In this document: positions 42,943-53,425 of the stretch, piece after piece | Position numbering within the stretch: position 1 is the first letter of the stretch | How the letters are laid out: each line of letters begins with the position of its first letter | NCBI RefSeq assembly: GCF_900112695.1 | Contig: NZ_FOMT01000001.1 | Location: 868,001 to 932,000 of the forward strand | Length of the DNA: 64,000 bases | Source: Paenibacillus catalpae | Lineage (GTDB): Bacteria; Bacillota; Bacilli; Paenibacillales; Paenibacillaceae | Direction: 5' to 3' | Made by a program: the position numbers and the translations under genes | Notes under the pieces: generated by a model | What the model was told of the DNA's origin: nothing | Databases searched by the model: none | Seen by the model: only the letters and a program-made list of their open reading frames with translations

Positions 42943-43830
42943 ATGTCGCAAGTACTTCGAATTGGAACATTAGTAGGCGGAGGGGACGCTGTCCGCGTCA
43001 TTCCGCAAATTGCTCCTCATGGCTTTGAATCCTACAGCCTGACTTTCTGGCAAACGACCGGCAGCACGGATCTGGTTGAAACGGCAAAGCGGGTTCGCGA
43101 GCTGTCAGATGAATACGGTTTCATTATATCGACGGTTGGCATCTTTGGCAATCCGCTGACGGGCGCAGGCAACAATGCGGATACGCTTGCCAGCTGGGAG
43201 AGACTGATTGATCATGCGCATTTATTCGGCACGGATATCGTCTCCGGCTTTACCGGCCGTTTGACCGGGGAATCGATTGACAGCTCCATTCCTCGTTATG
43301 CGGAAGTGTTTGGCGAACTGGGCAAACGCGCTGCAGACAAAGGAGTCCGGATTGCGTTCGAGAACTGCGATATGGGTGGTACATGGGATAGCGGCGACTG
43401 GAACATTGCTCATAATCCGACAGCGTGGGAGAAGATGTTTAACGCGATTCCATCGGACAATATCGGGCTGCAGTGGGAACCGTGCCATCAGATGGTATCG
43501 CTTATTGATCCGATTCCGCAGCTTCGCAAATGGGTGGATAAAGTATTCCATGTTCACGGCAAGGATGCAACTATCGCATGGGATATCGTAAAAGAATACG
43601 GCATTCATGGCCCCAAGCCGTTCGTGTGGCACCGGACGCCGGGCTTTGGCGATACGAACTGGACGGATATCATTACGATCCTCAGACAAGCGGGTTATCA
43701 AGGAACAATTGATATCGAAGGCTGGCATGATCCGGTCTACCGCGATGAGCTTGAGATGACCGGCCAAGTCCATGGATTGAATTATTTGAAGCAGTGCCGC
43801 GGCGGATCGTTTGTGCCAAATCCGAAGTAA
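42943..43830 (+). CDS. Sugar phosphate isomerase/epimerase family TIM-barrel protein
   Basis: 295 residues starting MSQVLRIGTLVGGGD, with AGGAG 10 bases upstream. It has the xylose-isomerase-like barrel: FENCDMGGTWDSGDW, LQWEPCHQM, FHVHGKDA and IDIEGWHDP supply the Glu, His and Asp metal ligands. Such proteins epimerise or isomerise keto-sugars or inosose intermediates, or dehydrate them. The next gene is a Gfo/Idh/MocA dehydrogenase 17 bases downstream, a pairing usual for inositol- or keto-sugar pathways. Confidence 0.88.
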   Translation: MSQVLRIGTLVGGGDAVRVIPQIAPHGFESYSLTFWQTTGSTDLVETAKRVRELSDEYGFIISTVGIFGNPLTGAGNNADTLASWERLIDHAHLFGTDIVSGFTGRLTGESIDSSIPRYAEVFGELGKRAADKGVRIAFENCDMGGTWDSGDWNIAHNPTAWEKMFNAIPSDNIGLQWEPCHQMVSLIDPIPQLRKWVDKVFHVHGKDATIAWDIVKEYGIHGPKPFVWHRTPGFGDTNWTDIITILRQAGYQGTIDIEGWHDPVYRDELEMTGQVHGLNYLKQCRGGSFVPNPK

Positions 43831-43847
43831 TAGAGGAGTGCATAGTG

Positions 43848-44891
43848 ATGAGTGCAACATATAAAGTGGTCGTAGCCGGCTGCGGAGGCATGTCGAACAT
43901 ATGGATTGATACGGCTATCGAGCGTGAGGATACCGAAATCGTAGCATTAGTTGATATTAAACTGGAATTTGCCGAGAAAATGCGGGAGAAAAAAGGTTTG
44001 AGCTGCCGTACCTTCACTGATCTTGCCGAGGCCATAAAAGAGACCGGCGCAAATCTCGTATTCGACGTGACGATTCCGGCGAGTCATCATAAGATCGCCA
44101 GCACAGCTATGCAGCTCGGCTGCAACATCTTTGGAGAGAAGCCGCTGGCAGAAACGGCGGAGGAGTGCAAGGATCTGATCCGTATTGCCGATGAGACCGG
44201 CAAGTCACACGCCGTCATGCAGAACCGACGGTTTGATCCCCGGATCCGCTCGCTGCGCCATTTAATTGAAACGGGTACGATTGGCAAGCCCGGGTTCGTG
44301 AACGCGGATTTCTTCCTGGGGCCGCATTTCGGCGGATTTCGGGATACGATGGCAAGTCCGCTGCTGCTCGACATGGCTATTCATACCTTTGATCAGGCAC
44401 GGCTTATTCTGGGAGCGGATCCGGTGTCGGTCTACTGCCATGAATTTAACCCGCCTGGCTCCTGGTACGAGGGAGCTGCCGCGGCTGTCTGTATCTTCGA
44501 AATGTCTGACGGCTCCGTATTTAATTACCGCGGCTCCTGGTGTGCGGAAGGGGCACATACTTCATGGGAAGCCGACTGGCGGATTACGGGCGAGAAAGGG
44601 ACAGCCATCTGGAACGGACATGATGCTCCTTATGCGGAAGTGATAGCTCCGGAAGAGCAGGACGGTAAGTTCATCAAATCCTTTGTCCGCATTGAAGGGG
44701 ATATGGGTGTCTATACGGAGCGTTCCGGACATCCGGGCTGTCTCGATGAGATGTTCCTGTCTCTTCAGGAGAACCGCAGGGCAGAAACGGACAGCCGGGA
44801 TAATCAATTCAGCATGGCGATGGTGAATGCGGCACTGGAGAGCGCGAGGGTTGGCCGCAAAGTAGCCATTGCGGATTTTATTAGGAAGTAA
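43848..44891 (+). CDS. Gfo/Idh/MocA family oxidoreductase
   Basis: 347 residues from the ATG at 43848, with AGAGGAGTG upstream (a GTG one codon earlier is possible). It has the Rossmann loop VVVAGCGGMSNIWID, the catalytic Lys in GEKPLAET and the C-terminal domain LLDMAIHTFDQARLILG. The HTFD motif supplies the family His/Asp. It is cotranscribed with the isomerase; the substrate is presumably a monosaccharide whose keto form the isomerase handles. Confidence 0.9.
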   Translation: MSATYKVVVAGCGGMSNIWIDTAIEREDTEIVALVDIKLEFAEKMREKKGLSCRTFTDLAEAIKETGANLVFDVTIPASHHKIASTAMQLGCNIFGEKPLAETAEECKDLIRIADETGKSHAVMQNRRFDPRIRSLRHLIETGTIGKPGFVNADFFLGPHFGGFRDTMASPLLLDMAIHTFDQARLILGADPVSVYCHEFNPPGSWYEGAAAAVCIFEMSDGSVFNYRGSWCAEGAHTSWEADWRITGEKGTAIWNGHDAPYAEVIAPEEQDGKFIKSFVRIEGDMGVYTERSGHPGCLDEMFLSLQENRRAETDSRDNQFSMAMVNAALESARVGRKVAIADFIRK

Positions 44892-44910
44892 GAGATCCAT
44901 GAGAGCGGGA

Positions 44911-44938
44911 GAGCGGAAGCTTTTCCGCTCTTTTTGTT
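44911..44938 (+). terminator. Terminator of the isomerase/oxidoreductase pair
   Basis: GAGCGGAA pairs with TTCCGCTC over a 4-base loop and is followed by T5. Confidence 0.9.
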
Positions 44939-44967
44939 TCCGAATATATTTGTTTATGCCCGAAATA

Positions 44968-45002
44968 TTTTTGTTTTCAAACAAAAACAAACGTGGTACT
45001 AT
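44968..45002 (+). promoter_or_regulatory. Palindromic operator and promoter of the rhamnose operon
   Basis: TTTTTGTTT at 44968-44976 is mirrored by AAACAAAAA at 44979-44987 (9-bp arms, 2-base centre). A likely -10 TACTAT (44997-45002) follows, with TTTTCA as a partial -35 inside the palindrome. A protein bound here would block or recruit polymerase. DeoR-type RhaR or a YesN-type regulator are candidates. Confidence 0.5.
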
Positions 45003-45043
45003 CAAAACATAAAGATAAAACAAAGTATTCGGAGGTAAACAAA

Positions 45044-47113
45044 ATGGTACAAAGCTTATGGCAATCATCTGACGCATCCCGGTTTACGAATGGTCTTGAT
45101 CAATTGGTCTACCGCTCCAACCTGATCGGAGCAGACCGCCGCGTATGCAATATTTATGGCGGCAATACCTCGACAAAAACAACGGTTAAGGACTTCCGCG
45201 GCCGTGATATTGAAGTGATGTATGTAAAAGGCAGCGGTTCGGACCTTGGTTCGATGAAAGCGGCGAACTTTACCGGTCTTCGGATGGAAGATATCCGCCC
45301 GCTCTTCGAGCGCGGTGAAATGTCCGACGAAGAGATGGTTGCTTACCTTGGCAATTGTATGATTGACGCGAAGCATCCGCGCGCTTCGATCGAAACCTTG
45401 CTGCATGCCTTCCTGCCGTTCAAGCATGTGGACCATACGCATCCGGATGCGATTATCAGCCTGTGCTGTGCCGATAACGGCCGCCACCTGGCAGAAGAGA
45501 TTTTCGGCAACCGCTTCGTGTGGGTACCGTATGTGCGTCCTGGCTTTACTCTTTCGAAAATGATCGCAGAAGGCGTATTGGCTAATCCAAACGCTGAGCT
45601 GGTTCTGATGGAGAAGCATGGCCTTGTCACTTGGGGTGAAACTTCCGAGGAGTGTTATGCGCAAACGATCAAGATTATTAATGAAGCAGAAGCTTTCATC
45701 GAAGCTCGTGTAAATGAAGCCAAACTGTTTGGCGGCGTAAAGCACGAAGCGCTTCCTGCCGACGTTCGCCGTCAAATCGTCTCGCAAGTGATGCCTACCA
45801 TCCGCGGTGCCGTATCCGATGTGAAGAAAATGATTCTTTCCTACGATGACCAGGAAGATGTGCTTGCCTTTGTTGGCGGGGCGGATGCTGCCCAGCTGTC
45901 GCAAGTAGGCGCAGCTTGCCCGGACCATCTCGTCCATACGAAGGTTGTCCCGCTCTTTATCGATTGGACGCCAAACACAGAGGATATCGAAGGTCTGAAG
46001 TCGAAATTGATTGAAGGCGTTGCAGCTTACAAAGAACAATACAAAGCGTACTTCGAGGAAAACAAAAACGAAGGTGACGTTATGTTCGAAGCGGCTCCGC
46101 GCGTTATTTTGATTCCGGGCCTCGGTATGATTAATACAGGCAAGAGCTGGGCGCTTTCGCAAGTCAGCGGCGCATTGTACCATCGTGCCATTTCGGTTAT
46201 GCGCGGCGCTACTGCGCTTGGCAACTTCGTTTCGCTCAGCGCGAACGAGTCGTATAACGTGGAATACTGGCCGCTTGAGCTTTACAAGCTGTCGCTTGCG
46301 CCTGCGGAAGCCGAGTTCTCCCGCAAGGTTGCCTTTATTACCGGCGGTGCAGGCGGTATCGGCAGCGAGACAGCCCGTCGCCTCGTATCGGAAGGCGCAC
46401 ATGTGGTGCTTGCCGACCTGAACCTGGAAGGAGCGCAAAAGGTCGCTCAAGAGATTAACGAAAAATTCGGCGAGAACCGTGCTTACGCGGTTAAGATGGA
46501 CGTTACGGATGAGCAAGCCGTACAAGCGGCTTATGCAGAAGTAGCGCTTGTGTATGGCGGAGTGGACATTATTGTCAACAACGCAGGACTTGCAACCTCC
46601 AGTCCGTTTGATGAAACATCGCTGAAAGAATGGAATCTGAATATTAACGTGCTTGGCACGGGTTATTTCCTTGTTGCCCGCGAAGCGTTCAAGCTGATGA
46701 AGCAGCAGGGCATTGGCGGCAACATGGTATTTATCGGCTCCAAAAACTCCATCTTCGCAGGCAAGAGCGTTACGGCTTACAGCTCGGCGAAAGCACTCGA
46801 AGCCCATCTTGCACGCTGTATTGCAGCAGAAGGCGGGGAATTCGGCATTCGTGTGAATACGATTCTGCCGGATGCCATCCTGCAAGGCTCTGCGATCTGG
46901 AACGGCGCATGGCGCAATGAACGTGCAGCTGCTTACGGCATTGAGCCAGACCAATTGGAAGAGCACTACCGTAAACGGACGACACTGCTCGTTAATATCT
47001 ATCCAAGAGATATTGCGGAAGGCATCGCCTTCTTCGCATCCTCGAAATCGGACAAAACAACAGGCTGTATGCTGACGATTGACGGCGGTGTACCGGCTGC
47101 ATTCACACGCTAA
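45044..47113 (+). CDS. rhaEW: Bifunctional rhamnulose-1-phosphate aldolase / lactaldehyde dehydrogenase (YuxG/RhaEW)
   Basis: 689 residues, the same length as Bacillus subtilis YuxG (RhaEW). Residues 1 to about 400 are a class II aldolase domain with the zinc-site HTHPDAII and [15 protein letters not shown]. Residues about 430-689 are a short-chain dehydrogenase with [20 protein letters not shown] and the catalytic YSSAK. The N half splits L-rhamnulose-1-phosphate into dihydroxyacetone phosphate and L-lactaldehyde; the C half oxidises the aldehyde. CGGAGG lies upstream of the ATG. It is the first gene of the rhamnose operon. Confidence 0.95.
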   Translation: MVQSLWQSSDASRFTNGLDQLVYRSNLIGADRRVCNIYGGNTSTKTTVKDFRGRDIEVMYVKGSGSDLGSMKAANFTGLRMEDIRPLFERGEMSDEEMVAYLGNCMIDAKHPRASIETLLHAFLPFKHVDHTHPDAIISLCCADNGRHLAEEIFGNRFVWVPYVRPGFTLSKMIAEGVLANPNAELVLMEKHGLVTWGETSEECYAQTIKIINEAEAFIEARVNEAKLFGGVKHEALPADVRRQIVSQVMPTIRGAVSDVKKMILSYDDQEDVLAFVGGADAAQLSQVGAACPDHLVHTKVVPLFIDWTPNTEDIEGLKSKLIEGVAAYKEQYKAYFEENKNEGDVMFEAAPRVILIPGLGMINTGKSWALSQVSGALYHRAISVMRGATALGNFVSLSANESYNVEYWPLELYKLSLAPAEAEFSRKVAFITGGAGGIGSETARRLVSEGAHVVLADLNLEGAQKVAQEINEKFGENRAYAVKMDVTDEQAVQAAYAEVALVYGGVDIIVNNAGLATSSPFDETSLKEWNLNINVLGTGYFLVAREAFKLMKQQGIGGNMVFIGSKNSIFAGKSVTAYSSAKALEAHLARCIAAEGGEFGIRVNTILPDAILQGSAIWNGAWRNERAAAYGIEPDQLEEHYRKRTTLLVNIYPRDIAEGIAFFASSKSDKTTGCMLTIDGGVPAAFTR

Positions 47114-47132
47114 GAAGGAGGCTCCCATACTT

Positions 47133-48392
47133 ATGGAACCAAATGTGAAGCAAGCTTATGAAGCGGCAAAGGCTTTGTATGCCCAGCACGGCATCGATAC
47201 AGATGAAGCACTGTGCAAGCTGGAGACAATCAAAGTCTCCATGCACTGCTGGCAAGGCGATGATGTGAAAGGGTTCCTGAACGCTGATCAGGAATTGACC
47301 GGAGGCATTTCGGTTACCGGTCAATATCCTGGCGCAGCAAGAACGCCGGAGGAGCTTCGTTCCGATCTGGATAAAGCGTTCTCTCTCATTCCGGGCAAGC
47401 ATAAAGTGAATCTTCATGCGATCTACACCGATACGGACGAGAAGGTTGAGCTTGATCAGCTTGAGCCGCGGCATTATGAGCGTTGGGTAACATGGGCGAA
47501 GGAGCAGGGCCTTGGCCTTGATTTCAACCCGACCTGCTTCTCCCATGAGAAATCAAGCGAAGGCTTTACGCTTAGCCATCCTGATGCGGAGATCCGTCAA
47601 TTCTGGATCGATCATTGCAAAGCTTCCCGCCGCATCGGCGCATACTTTGGCGAGCAATTAGGCCAAACCTGCGTAACGAATGTCTGGGTTCCGGACGGCT
47701 TCAAGGATAATCCGGTTGACCGGATGACTCCGCGCAAACGCCTAAAGGCATCGCTGGATGAAGTATTCGCCGAGCCGATTGATCCGAAGTATAACCTCGA
47801 TGCTGTGGAGAGCAAGCTGTTTGGGCTTGGCTCCGAAGCGTATGTTGTGGGCTCCCACGAGTTCTATATGGGTTATGGTCTGCAGAACGACAAAATGATC
47901 TGCCTGGATGCGGGACATTTCCATCCGACCGAGGTCATTTCCAATAAATTATCTTCTCTTGCGCTCTTTACCAGCGGTATTCTGCTTCATGTAAGCCGTC
48001 CGATGAGATGGGACAGCGACCATGTCGTTATTATGGACGATGAGCTGCTCGAGATCGGCAGAGAACTGGTACGTCACGATCTTCTGGGCACTACGCATAT
48101 CGGACTCGATTTCTTTGACGCCAGCATCAACCGCGTAGCCGCTTGGGTCGTTGGAACGCGGAACACAATCAAGGCCTTGCTTCGTGCGATGCTGGAGCCG
48201 GTTGAGACCCTTAAGAAGGCAGAGCTGGAAGGCGACTATACGACACGTCTTGCATTAACGGAAGAGTTCAAATCGTATCCGTTTGGCGCAATCTGGGATT
48301 ACTATTGCGCATCAAAAGGCGTGCCTGTCCGTGAGCAATGGATTGCAGAAGTGAAAGAGTACGAACAAAACGTATTGCTGCAGCGCGGTTAG
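47133..48392 (+). CDS. rhaA: L-rhamnose isomerase
   Basis: 419 residues, the usual RhaA length. It has [29 protein letters not shown], the metal-site stretch [16 protein letters not shown] and [17 protein letters not shown]. It converts L-rhamnose to L-rhamnulose. AAGGAGG lies 11 bases upstream of the chosen ATG. It is 19 bases downstream of rhaEW. Confidence 0.96.
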   Translation: MEPNVKQAYEAAKALYAQHGIDTDEALCKLETIKVSMHCWQGDDVKGFLNADQELTGGISVTGQYPGAARTPEELRSDLDKAFSLIPGKHKVNLHAIYTDTDEKVELDQLEPRHYERWVTWAKEQGLGLDFNPTCFSHEKSSEGFTLSHPDAEIRQFWIDHCKASRRIGAYFGEQLGQTCVTNVWVPDGFKDNPVDRMTPRKRLKASLDEVFAEPIDPKYNLDAVESKLFGLGSEAYVVGSHEFYMGYGLQNDKMICLDAGHFHPTEVISNKLSSLALFTSGILLHVSRPMRWDSDHVVIMDDELLEIGRELVRHDLLGTTHIGLDFFDASINRVAAWVVGTRNTIKALLRAMLEPVETLKKAELEGDYTTRLALTEEFKSYPFGAIWDYYCASKGVPVREQWIAEVKEYEQNVLLQRG

Positions 48393-48404
48393 GAGGGCAA
48401 CCGA

Positions 48405-49877
48405 TTGTCGGATATTATCGCATTTGACCTCGGTGCAAGCAGCGGGAGAGCCATTCTTGGCAGTCTGAAGGATGGCAGGATTGTAACGGAGGAGCTCCAC
48501 CGCTTTCCTAATGATCCGGTGCAGGCGGGTGACCGTCTGCACTGGGATATTCTCCGGCTGTATCATGAGATCAAGCAGGGCTTGCTTAAAGCGAAGCATA
48601 ACGGTGTAACGCCGCTCAGCATCGGGATTGATTCCTGGGCTGTTGATTACGGCTTGATCGGCCGGGATGGCGGTCTGCTTGGCAATCCGCTTCATTATCG
48701 TGACCGGTCCAGCGCCGGGATGATGGAAAGACTGCGGGAAGAGTTGACTCCGGAGGAGATTTTTAAAGCGACGGGCATTCAATTCCTGCCGTTTAACACG
48801 ATCTATCAGCTGCATGCGGCCAAGCTTAATCAATCGCCGATTCTAGATTCAGCTGAGCATTTTCTGATGATTCCGGATCTGCTTCGTTACTTCCTGACAG
48901 GCGAAATGTACAACGAATTCTCTAATGCAACAACTACGCAGCTCTATAATCCGGTTAAACAGCAGTGGGATGAGGATTTGCTCCAGCATCTTGGCCTGCC
49001 GAAGAGCTGGTTCGGAGAGGTGCTTCAGCCTGGCTCGCCTGCCGGTTATTTGCAGCCATTCGTGCAGGAGGAGCTTGGTCTTGGAGCAATTGCCGTCCAT
49101 GCGGTAGCGGAGCATGATACGGCTTCTGCCGTAGTAGCTGTTCCGGCACTTAACCGATCCTTTGCTTACTTAAGCTGCGGGACATGGTCGCTGCTTGGAA
49201 CGGAAATATCGGAGCCGATCATAACGGAAGAGGCGCAGCAGCTTAATTTTACGAATGAGGGCGGCTTCGGCGGTACTTACCGTTTGCTGAAGAACATTAT
49301 GGGCTTATGGATTCTGCAGGAATGCCGCAGGGAATGGGAACGTGCCGGTCAGAATTACAGTTTCCCTGAGCTCGTGAAGCTTGCCGGCGAAGCACCTGCG
49401 TTCACGGCGTTTATCGAGCCTGATGATCCCGTGTTTATGGCACCGGGCGATATGCCGTCAAGAGTACGGGACTATTGCCGGAAGACGAATCAGCCGGTTC
49501 CTGATAATGTCGGCGCACTTGTTCGCTGCATATTGGAAAGCCTTGCGTTCAAATACCGTTACGTCCTGGAGATGACGGAGCGTTTGTCCGGACAGCAATT
49601 CAACGGGCTGCATATGGTTGGCGGCGGTATTCACAACACGCTGCTGTGCCAGTGGACGGCGAACGCAATCGGCAAGCCCGTATGGGCGGGACCTGCGGAA
49701 GGAAGCGCGATCGGGAATCTGGCTGTTCAATGGATTGCCAGGGGAGAATTCGCGGATATATGGGAAGCCCGGCGTGTGATAAGGGATTCTTTCCCGATTA
49801 CGATATACGACCCCGAGCAGGGGGATGCATGGTATGATGGATATGGACAATTCCTGGAGACTACAGCTCTCGGGTGA
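48405..49877 (+). CDS. rhaB: Rhamnulokinase
   Basis: 490 residues from a TTG start fixed by AGGAGGG seven bases upstream. This FGGY kinase has the N-terminal ATPase loop FDLGASSGRAILG, the substrate segment GIDSWAVDYGLIG and the C-terminal MVGGGIHNTLLCQWTANAIG. It phosphorylates L-rhamnulose for RhaEW. It is 12 bases downstream of rhaA. No rhaM mutarotase or rhaR repressor, present in the B. subtilis operon, is found here. Confidence 0.95.
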   Translation: MSDIIAFDLGASSGRAILGSLKDGRIVTEELHRFPNDPVQAGDRLHWDILRLYHEIKQGLLKAKHNGVTPLSIGIDSWAVDYGLIGRDGGLLGNPLHYRDRSSAGMMERLREELTPEEIFKATGIQFLPFNTIYQLHAAKLNQSPILDSAEHFLMIPDLLRYFLTGEMYNEFSNATTTQLYNPVKQQWDEDLLQHLGLPKSWFGEVLQPGSPAGYLQPFVQEELGLGAIAVHAVAEHDTASAVVAVPALNRSFAYLSCGTWSLLGTEISEPIITEEAQQLNFTNEGGFGGTYRLLKNIMGLWILQECRREWERAGQNYSFPELVKLAGEAPAFTAFIEPDDPVFMAPGDMPSRVRDYCRKTNQPVPDNVGALVRCILESLAFKYRYVLEMTERLSGQQFNGLHMVGGGIHNTLLCQWTANAIGKPVWAGPAEGSAIGNLAVQWIARGEFADIWEARRVIRDSFPITIYDPEQGDAWYDGYGQFLETTALG

Positions 49878-49918
49878 GTCATCCACCAGTGACCTTGCGT
49901 AAGAATCAGGTTTTACGG

Positions 49919-49971
49919 GCAGCGGTACTGCGGGGATATTCCCGTTGTAGCGCTGCTTTCTCTTTTTGATG
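49919..49971 (+). terminator. Terminator of the rhamnose operon
   Basis: GGCAGCGGTA and CTGCGGG pair imperfectly with CCCGTTGTAGCGCTGC across GATATT, followed by TTTCTCTTTTT. It separates rhaB from the two-component genes. Confidence 0.75.
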
Positions 49972-49991
49972 ATCCGGGGAGGGACAACACA

Positions 49992-51752
49992 TTGAGGCAG
50001 GGGATATTAGCTTTCTATTATAATTTGCGGATCAAGTATAAAATTATCGTCCTGCTCGCCTTAATGATGGCGGTGATTGGCATTGCGACCTTTGTAGTCA
50101 TGCAATATGCTTTTCGCGCTTATGACAAGGAGATTTACAAGCAATCGGCCAGCGCGCTGAACAGTGCTTCGCTTGGTGTTGAGAAAGAGCTCCGCAATAT
50201 GGAGAAGATCTCCTTCAAGATCGCGACAGACAGTTATATTCAGGATTACTTGAGCGAGATTAAAGCGGGAGGCTCTGAATACAGCAATTATTTGACGGCC
50301 GTTAATCTTCGGCAGCGTCTGCTCACGTTCACGAGTAATGAGAAGTATATTCTCTCCTTCCATGTGATGGATATTTTTTCGAAACAATATGGAAACGGAT
50401 ACAAAATGATAAACCTCTCGCAGGAAAGAACGGAGCAAGTCATTAAGGAGACCAATACGACAAACGGAGGCGTTCGTTTTGTATTCCCCGATCATGGGGA
50501 CAATGCACTGATCGCAGGCCGGGAAATCCGCAGAGTGGATGGGCTTGAGCTGGATCATCTTGGCAATATGGCTGTCCGGATCGATATTGACCGGCTTTAC
50601 AGCGATCTTGTGACCTCGGCGGATAATTCCAAGGCGTATTTTGCCATTATGGAGAAGGACGGCAATCTGGTCTATCCTCATGATCAGCCCAATGGCATGG
50701 ATCTGACTTCCCTGCATCTTACCGGGCAGCAGGGCTTCAAGATCGTGACGATAGCGGGCAAAAAATATTTCATCACTTATTTCTCATCCAGCACTCTGAA
50801 CTGGGTGTACGTCAATGTCATTTCTTATGAAGAAATCTTCCATACAACAGAGTCGGCCAAAAATACCGTTATTATCGTCTATATCCTGCTTTCCGTCCTT
50901 ATACTGGGTGCTGCCCTCAGCTTCTCGCGATCCATTACAGGTCCCATCGAACGGCTTAATCAGAAGATGAAGCGGATTCAGCTCGGACATTTCGAATTTG
51001 CCGACGAGCAGGAGGAGCGTAACCTCGCGAAGGATGAAGCGGGACAGCTGCAGCGCAACTTCCGGATGATGGTGGGACGAATAGATGAGCTTATCAACGA
51101 AAACTATGTCAAGCAGCTGACGATAAAGGATACGGAATTCAAGGCGCTGCAGGCACAGATTAATCCGCATTTTTTGTACAATACTTTGGAATCCATTAAC
51201 TGGTCAGCCAAAATCGCAGGTCACAAGCAAATATCGGTCATGGTAGAATCGCTTGGTTATTTGCTTCGGAGTACGATTAGTCACAAGCAGCCGACCGTGA
51301 CGCTGGAGGATGAAATGAGGCTGGTCAGCCATTATATTGCGATCCAGCATATCCGCTTTGAAGAGCGGCTTGTCTTCGAGAACCGGATTCCCGACCGTCT
51401 GCTTGGCGTGTATGTGCCTAAACTCAGCTTGCAGCCGCTTGTCGAGAACGCAATCCATTATGGGCTTGAGCAGATGATAGAGGCTTGCGTCATAACCATT
51501 ACGGCAGAGGAATACGAAGGCGGTATTGCGATTACCGTGTCGGATAACGGGCCGGGTCTTGCAGCCGATGTCATTGATCAGCTCAGAAGCGGTGTCATTA
51601 CACCGAGAGGGACGGGAATTGGACTTCGTAATATTGAAGACCGCATCAAGATGCTGTTTGGTGAAAGCTACGGCATCGGGGTAGAAAGCATTCCGCAGCA
51701 TGAGACACGAATCACGTTGTATCTGCCAATTGAAATGGGGGAGAGAGCATGA
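49992..51752 (+). CDS. YesM-type sensor histidine kinase
   Basis: 586 residues from a TTG start with GGGGAGGG 8 bases upstream. TM1 (IIVLLALMMAVIGIATFVVM), an extracellular sensor of about 240 residues, TM2 (TVIIVYILLSVLILGAALSF), HAMP, the phosphorylated His in QINPHFLYNTLESINW and a HATPase with VENAIHYGLEQM and VSDNGPGL are present in order. Its last 4 bases overlap the regulator start. Neighbours imply that it senses rhamnose-containing oligosaccharides and controls the downstream importer. Confidence 0.92.
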   Translation: MRQGILAFYYNLRIKYKIIVLLALMMAVIGIATFVVMQYAFRAYDKEIYKQSASALNSASLGVEKELRNMEKISFKIATDSYIQDYLSEIKAGGSEYSNYLTAVNLRQRLLTFTSNEKYILSFHVMDIFSKQYGNGYKMINLSQERTEQVIKETNTTNGGVRFVFPDHGDNALIAGREIRRVDGLELDHLGNMAVRIDIDRLYSDLVTSADNSKAYFAIMEKDGNLVYPHDQPNGMDLTSLHLTGQQGFKIVTIAGKKYFITYFSSSTLNWVYVNVISYEEIFHTTESAKNTVIIVYILLSVLILGAALSFSRSITGPIERLNQKMKRIQLGHFEFADEQEERNLAKDEAGQLQRNFRMMVGRIDELINENYVKQLTIKDTEFKALQAQINPHFLYNTLESINWSAKIAGHKQISVMVESLGYLLRSTISHKQPTVTLEDEMRLVSHYIAIQHIRFEERLVFENRIPDRLLGVYVPKLSLQPLVENAIHYGLEQMIEACVITITAEEYEGGIAITVSDNGPGLAADVIDQLRSGVITPRGTGIGLRNIEDRIKMLFGESYGIGVESIPQHETRITLYLPIEMGERA

Positions 51753-53308
51753 AGTATAAGGTGCTGTTAATTGATGACGAACGGATTATTCTCGAAGGGA
51801 TCGCTTCTCTCATGGATTGGGAGAAGTATAGAACACAGCTTGCGGGGACCGCGCGCAACGGCCTGGAGGCGCTTCAATTCATCGAGTCTCAGCCGCCGGA
51901 TATCATTATCAGCGACATCCGCATGCCCGGCATGGACGGTCTCAGTCTGGTGAAGCGATTGAAGGAAACTCATCCCCATATTGCGTGCATTATGCTGAGC
52001 GGCTTTGGAGATTTCGACTATGCCCGTCAAGCGATGCAGTACGGGGTGAAGCATTATCTGCTGAAGCCGTGCAATGAGAATACGATCGCCGAGGCCATTG
52101 TATCCGTCGTTGAGCAGTTGGATCAGGAGCGGCATACGGATGCCTTCATGCGCCGGATGCAGGAAGAGCTGAAGAAGGTACTCCCCAGTGCAAAGGAACA
52201 GTTCCTGAAGGAGTATGTGACGAATAAGCGTTATGGCCGCCGGGAATGGGACGAGTATGGGAGGTTGTTTGGCATTCAGCTCGAGAATCTGGAGGCCAGG
52301 CTGCTGCTCTGTCAGCTGGAAGGACCGTTTGAGTTCGATCATCTGTTTGCTCTGAAAAACATTGCCGAAGATATTATCGGCAAGCCTACCATTCTGCTGA
52401 GTACGACGATTGGCAGCCAGCTGCTAATCTTGGTTCGCGACCAGTATCCTGAAAGCGAGCTGCTCAGTATTCTGGCGGAAGTGAAACGGACCTTCATGGG
52501 TTATTTCAAGCTGGATACAACGATTGCGATCAGTGATGCCGGAGAGCTTGCGGAGGCCCGGAAAATGTACATGGATACGCGAAGCTGCCTGAATCACCGC
52601 TTTTATTTGGGAGGAGGAAGTCTGATTACGGTCCGTGATATTCAGCAGCAGCATGAACTGGAGGAGCAGGCTTTTCTGTTTGACGATTCCCAGCTCTGTA
52701 TGGCGGCCAAATCAGGCAACTGGGAAGAGGTCAGGAGAGAGCTGGATGAAGCTTTTCGTATTTTGGCGGAGCTTAGGCTGGATGACTTGACGGCCAAGTC
52801 TTATGTCATCCCCTTGTATGTGGCGCTGTTCAGGCAAGCAGAGCCGCAGCGGATGAATGAGTATTTGCAGCTGCTCGCCAAGATCGAAGCCTTAAGCACG
52901 CTGCAGTCGCTGCAAAGCTTCGTGGAGGACGCTGCAAAGCGGATTTGCGAGGAAAACTATGAGATTCAAGCCTGCCGGCATTCCAGCATCATTCGGAAGA
53001 TGATGAATATCGTAAGCGAGCATTTGAGCAATCCGGCCCTTTCACTGCAATGGGCGGCAAGCGAGATTTTATATATGAATGCGGATTATTTAGGCAAGCT
53101 GTTCAAGAAAGAGACCGGGGATAAATTCTCGAACTATGTCATGAAAACTCGAATGGATAAAGCGCTCGAGCTCATCGAGGAAAGCAATGATGTTAAAGTA
53201 TTTGAACTCGCTGAGCAGCTGGGATTTGGCGATAATCCTCATTATTTCAGTCAGGTCTTTAAGAAATATACAGGCAAATCACCTTCGGATTTCAAGAAAA
53301 CCTCATAA
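51749..53308 (+). CDS. YesN-type response regulator (REC + AraC)
   Basis: 519 residues, with REC phospho-acceptor D56 in IIISDIRMPGMDG and a C-terminal AraC domain (LSLQWAASEILYMNADYLGK, then FELAEQLGFGDNPHYFSQVF). It overlaps the kinase by ATGA. It probably activates the ABC importer genes that follow 118 bases downstream. Confidence 0.92.
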   Translation: MKYKVLLIDDERIILEGIASLMDWEKYRTQLAGTARNGLEALQFIESQPPDIIISDIRMPGMDGLSLVKRLKETHPHIACIMLSGFGDFDYARQAMQYGVKHYLLKPCNENTIAEAIVSVVEQLDQERHTDAFMRRMQEELKKVLPSAKEQFLKEYVTNKRYGRREWDEYGRLFGIQLENLEARLLLCQLEGPFEFDHLFALKNIAEDIIGKPTILLSTTIGSQLLILVRDQYPESELLSILAEVKRTFMGYFKLDTTIAISDAGELAEARKMYMDTRSCLNHRFYLGGGSLITVRDIQQQHELEEQAFLFDDSQLCMAAKSGNWEEVRRELDEAFRILAELRLDDLTAKSYVIPLYVALFRQAEPQRMNEYLQLLAKIEALSTLQSLQSFVEDAAKRICEENYEIQACRHSSIIRKMMNIVSEHLSNPALSLQWAASEILYMNADYLGKLFKKETGDKFSNYVMKTRMDKALELIEESNDVKVFELAEQLGFGDNPHYFSQVFKKYTGKSPSDFKKTS

Positions 53309-53384
53309 ACAAGATGTCTGTTTTTTGACGAAAAATCACTGGTTATTCGATTCCGGCCTCTTCTTTTTGGCTGTACTATAGGAA

Positions 53385-53400
53385 ATGTAAACACTTACAT
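53385..53400. promoter_or_regulatory. Palindromic operator ATGTAAACACTTACAT before the importer
   Basis: An inverted repeat with 6-bp arms (ATGTAA/TTACAT) resembles a CcpA cre site except for A in place of the central G. It lies just after a plausible -10 (TACTAT at 53374), where binding would block transcription of the binding-protein gene. Confidence 0.5.
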
Positions 53401-53425
53401 GGTTTGAGGAAGGGGCGCCAGAAAC

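Noticed and set aside
45065..47128. A 687-codon open frame antisense to rhaEW
   Set aside because: The plus strand encodes a full-length, motif-complete RhaEW with a good ribosome binding site. The antisense frame is Cys/His/Arg-rich without recognisable domains and arises from codon bias in the third position.
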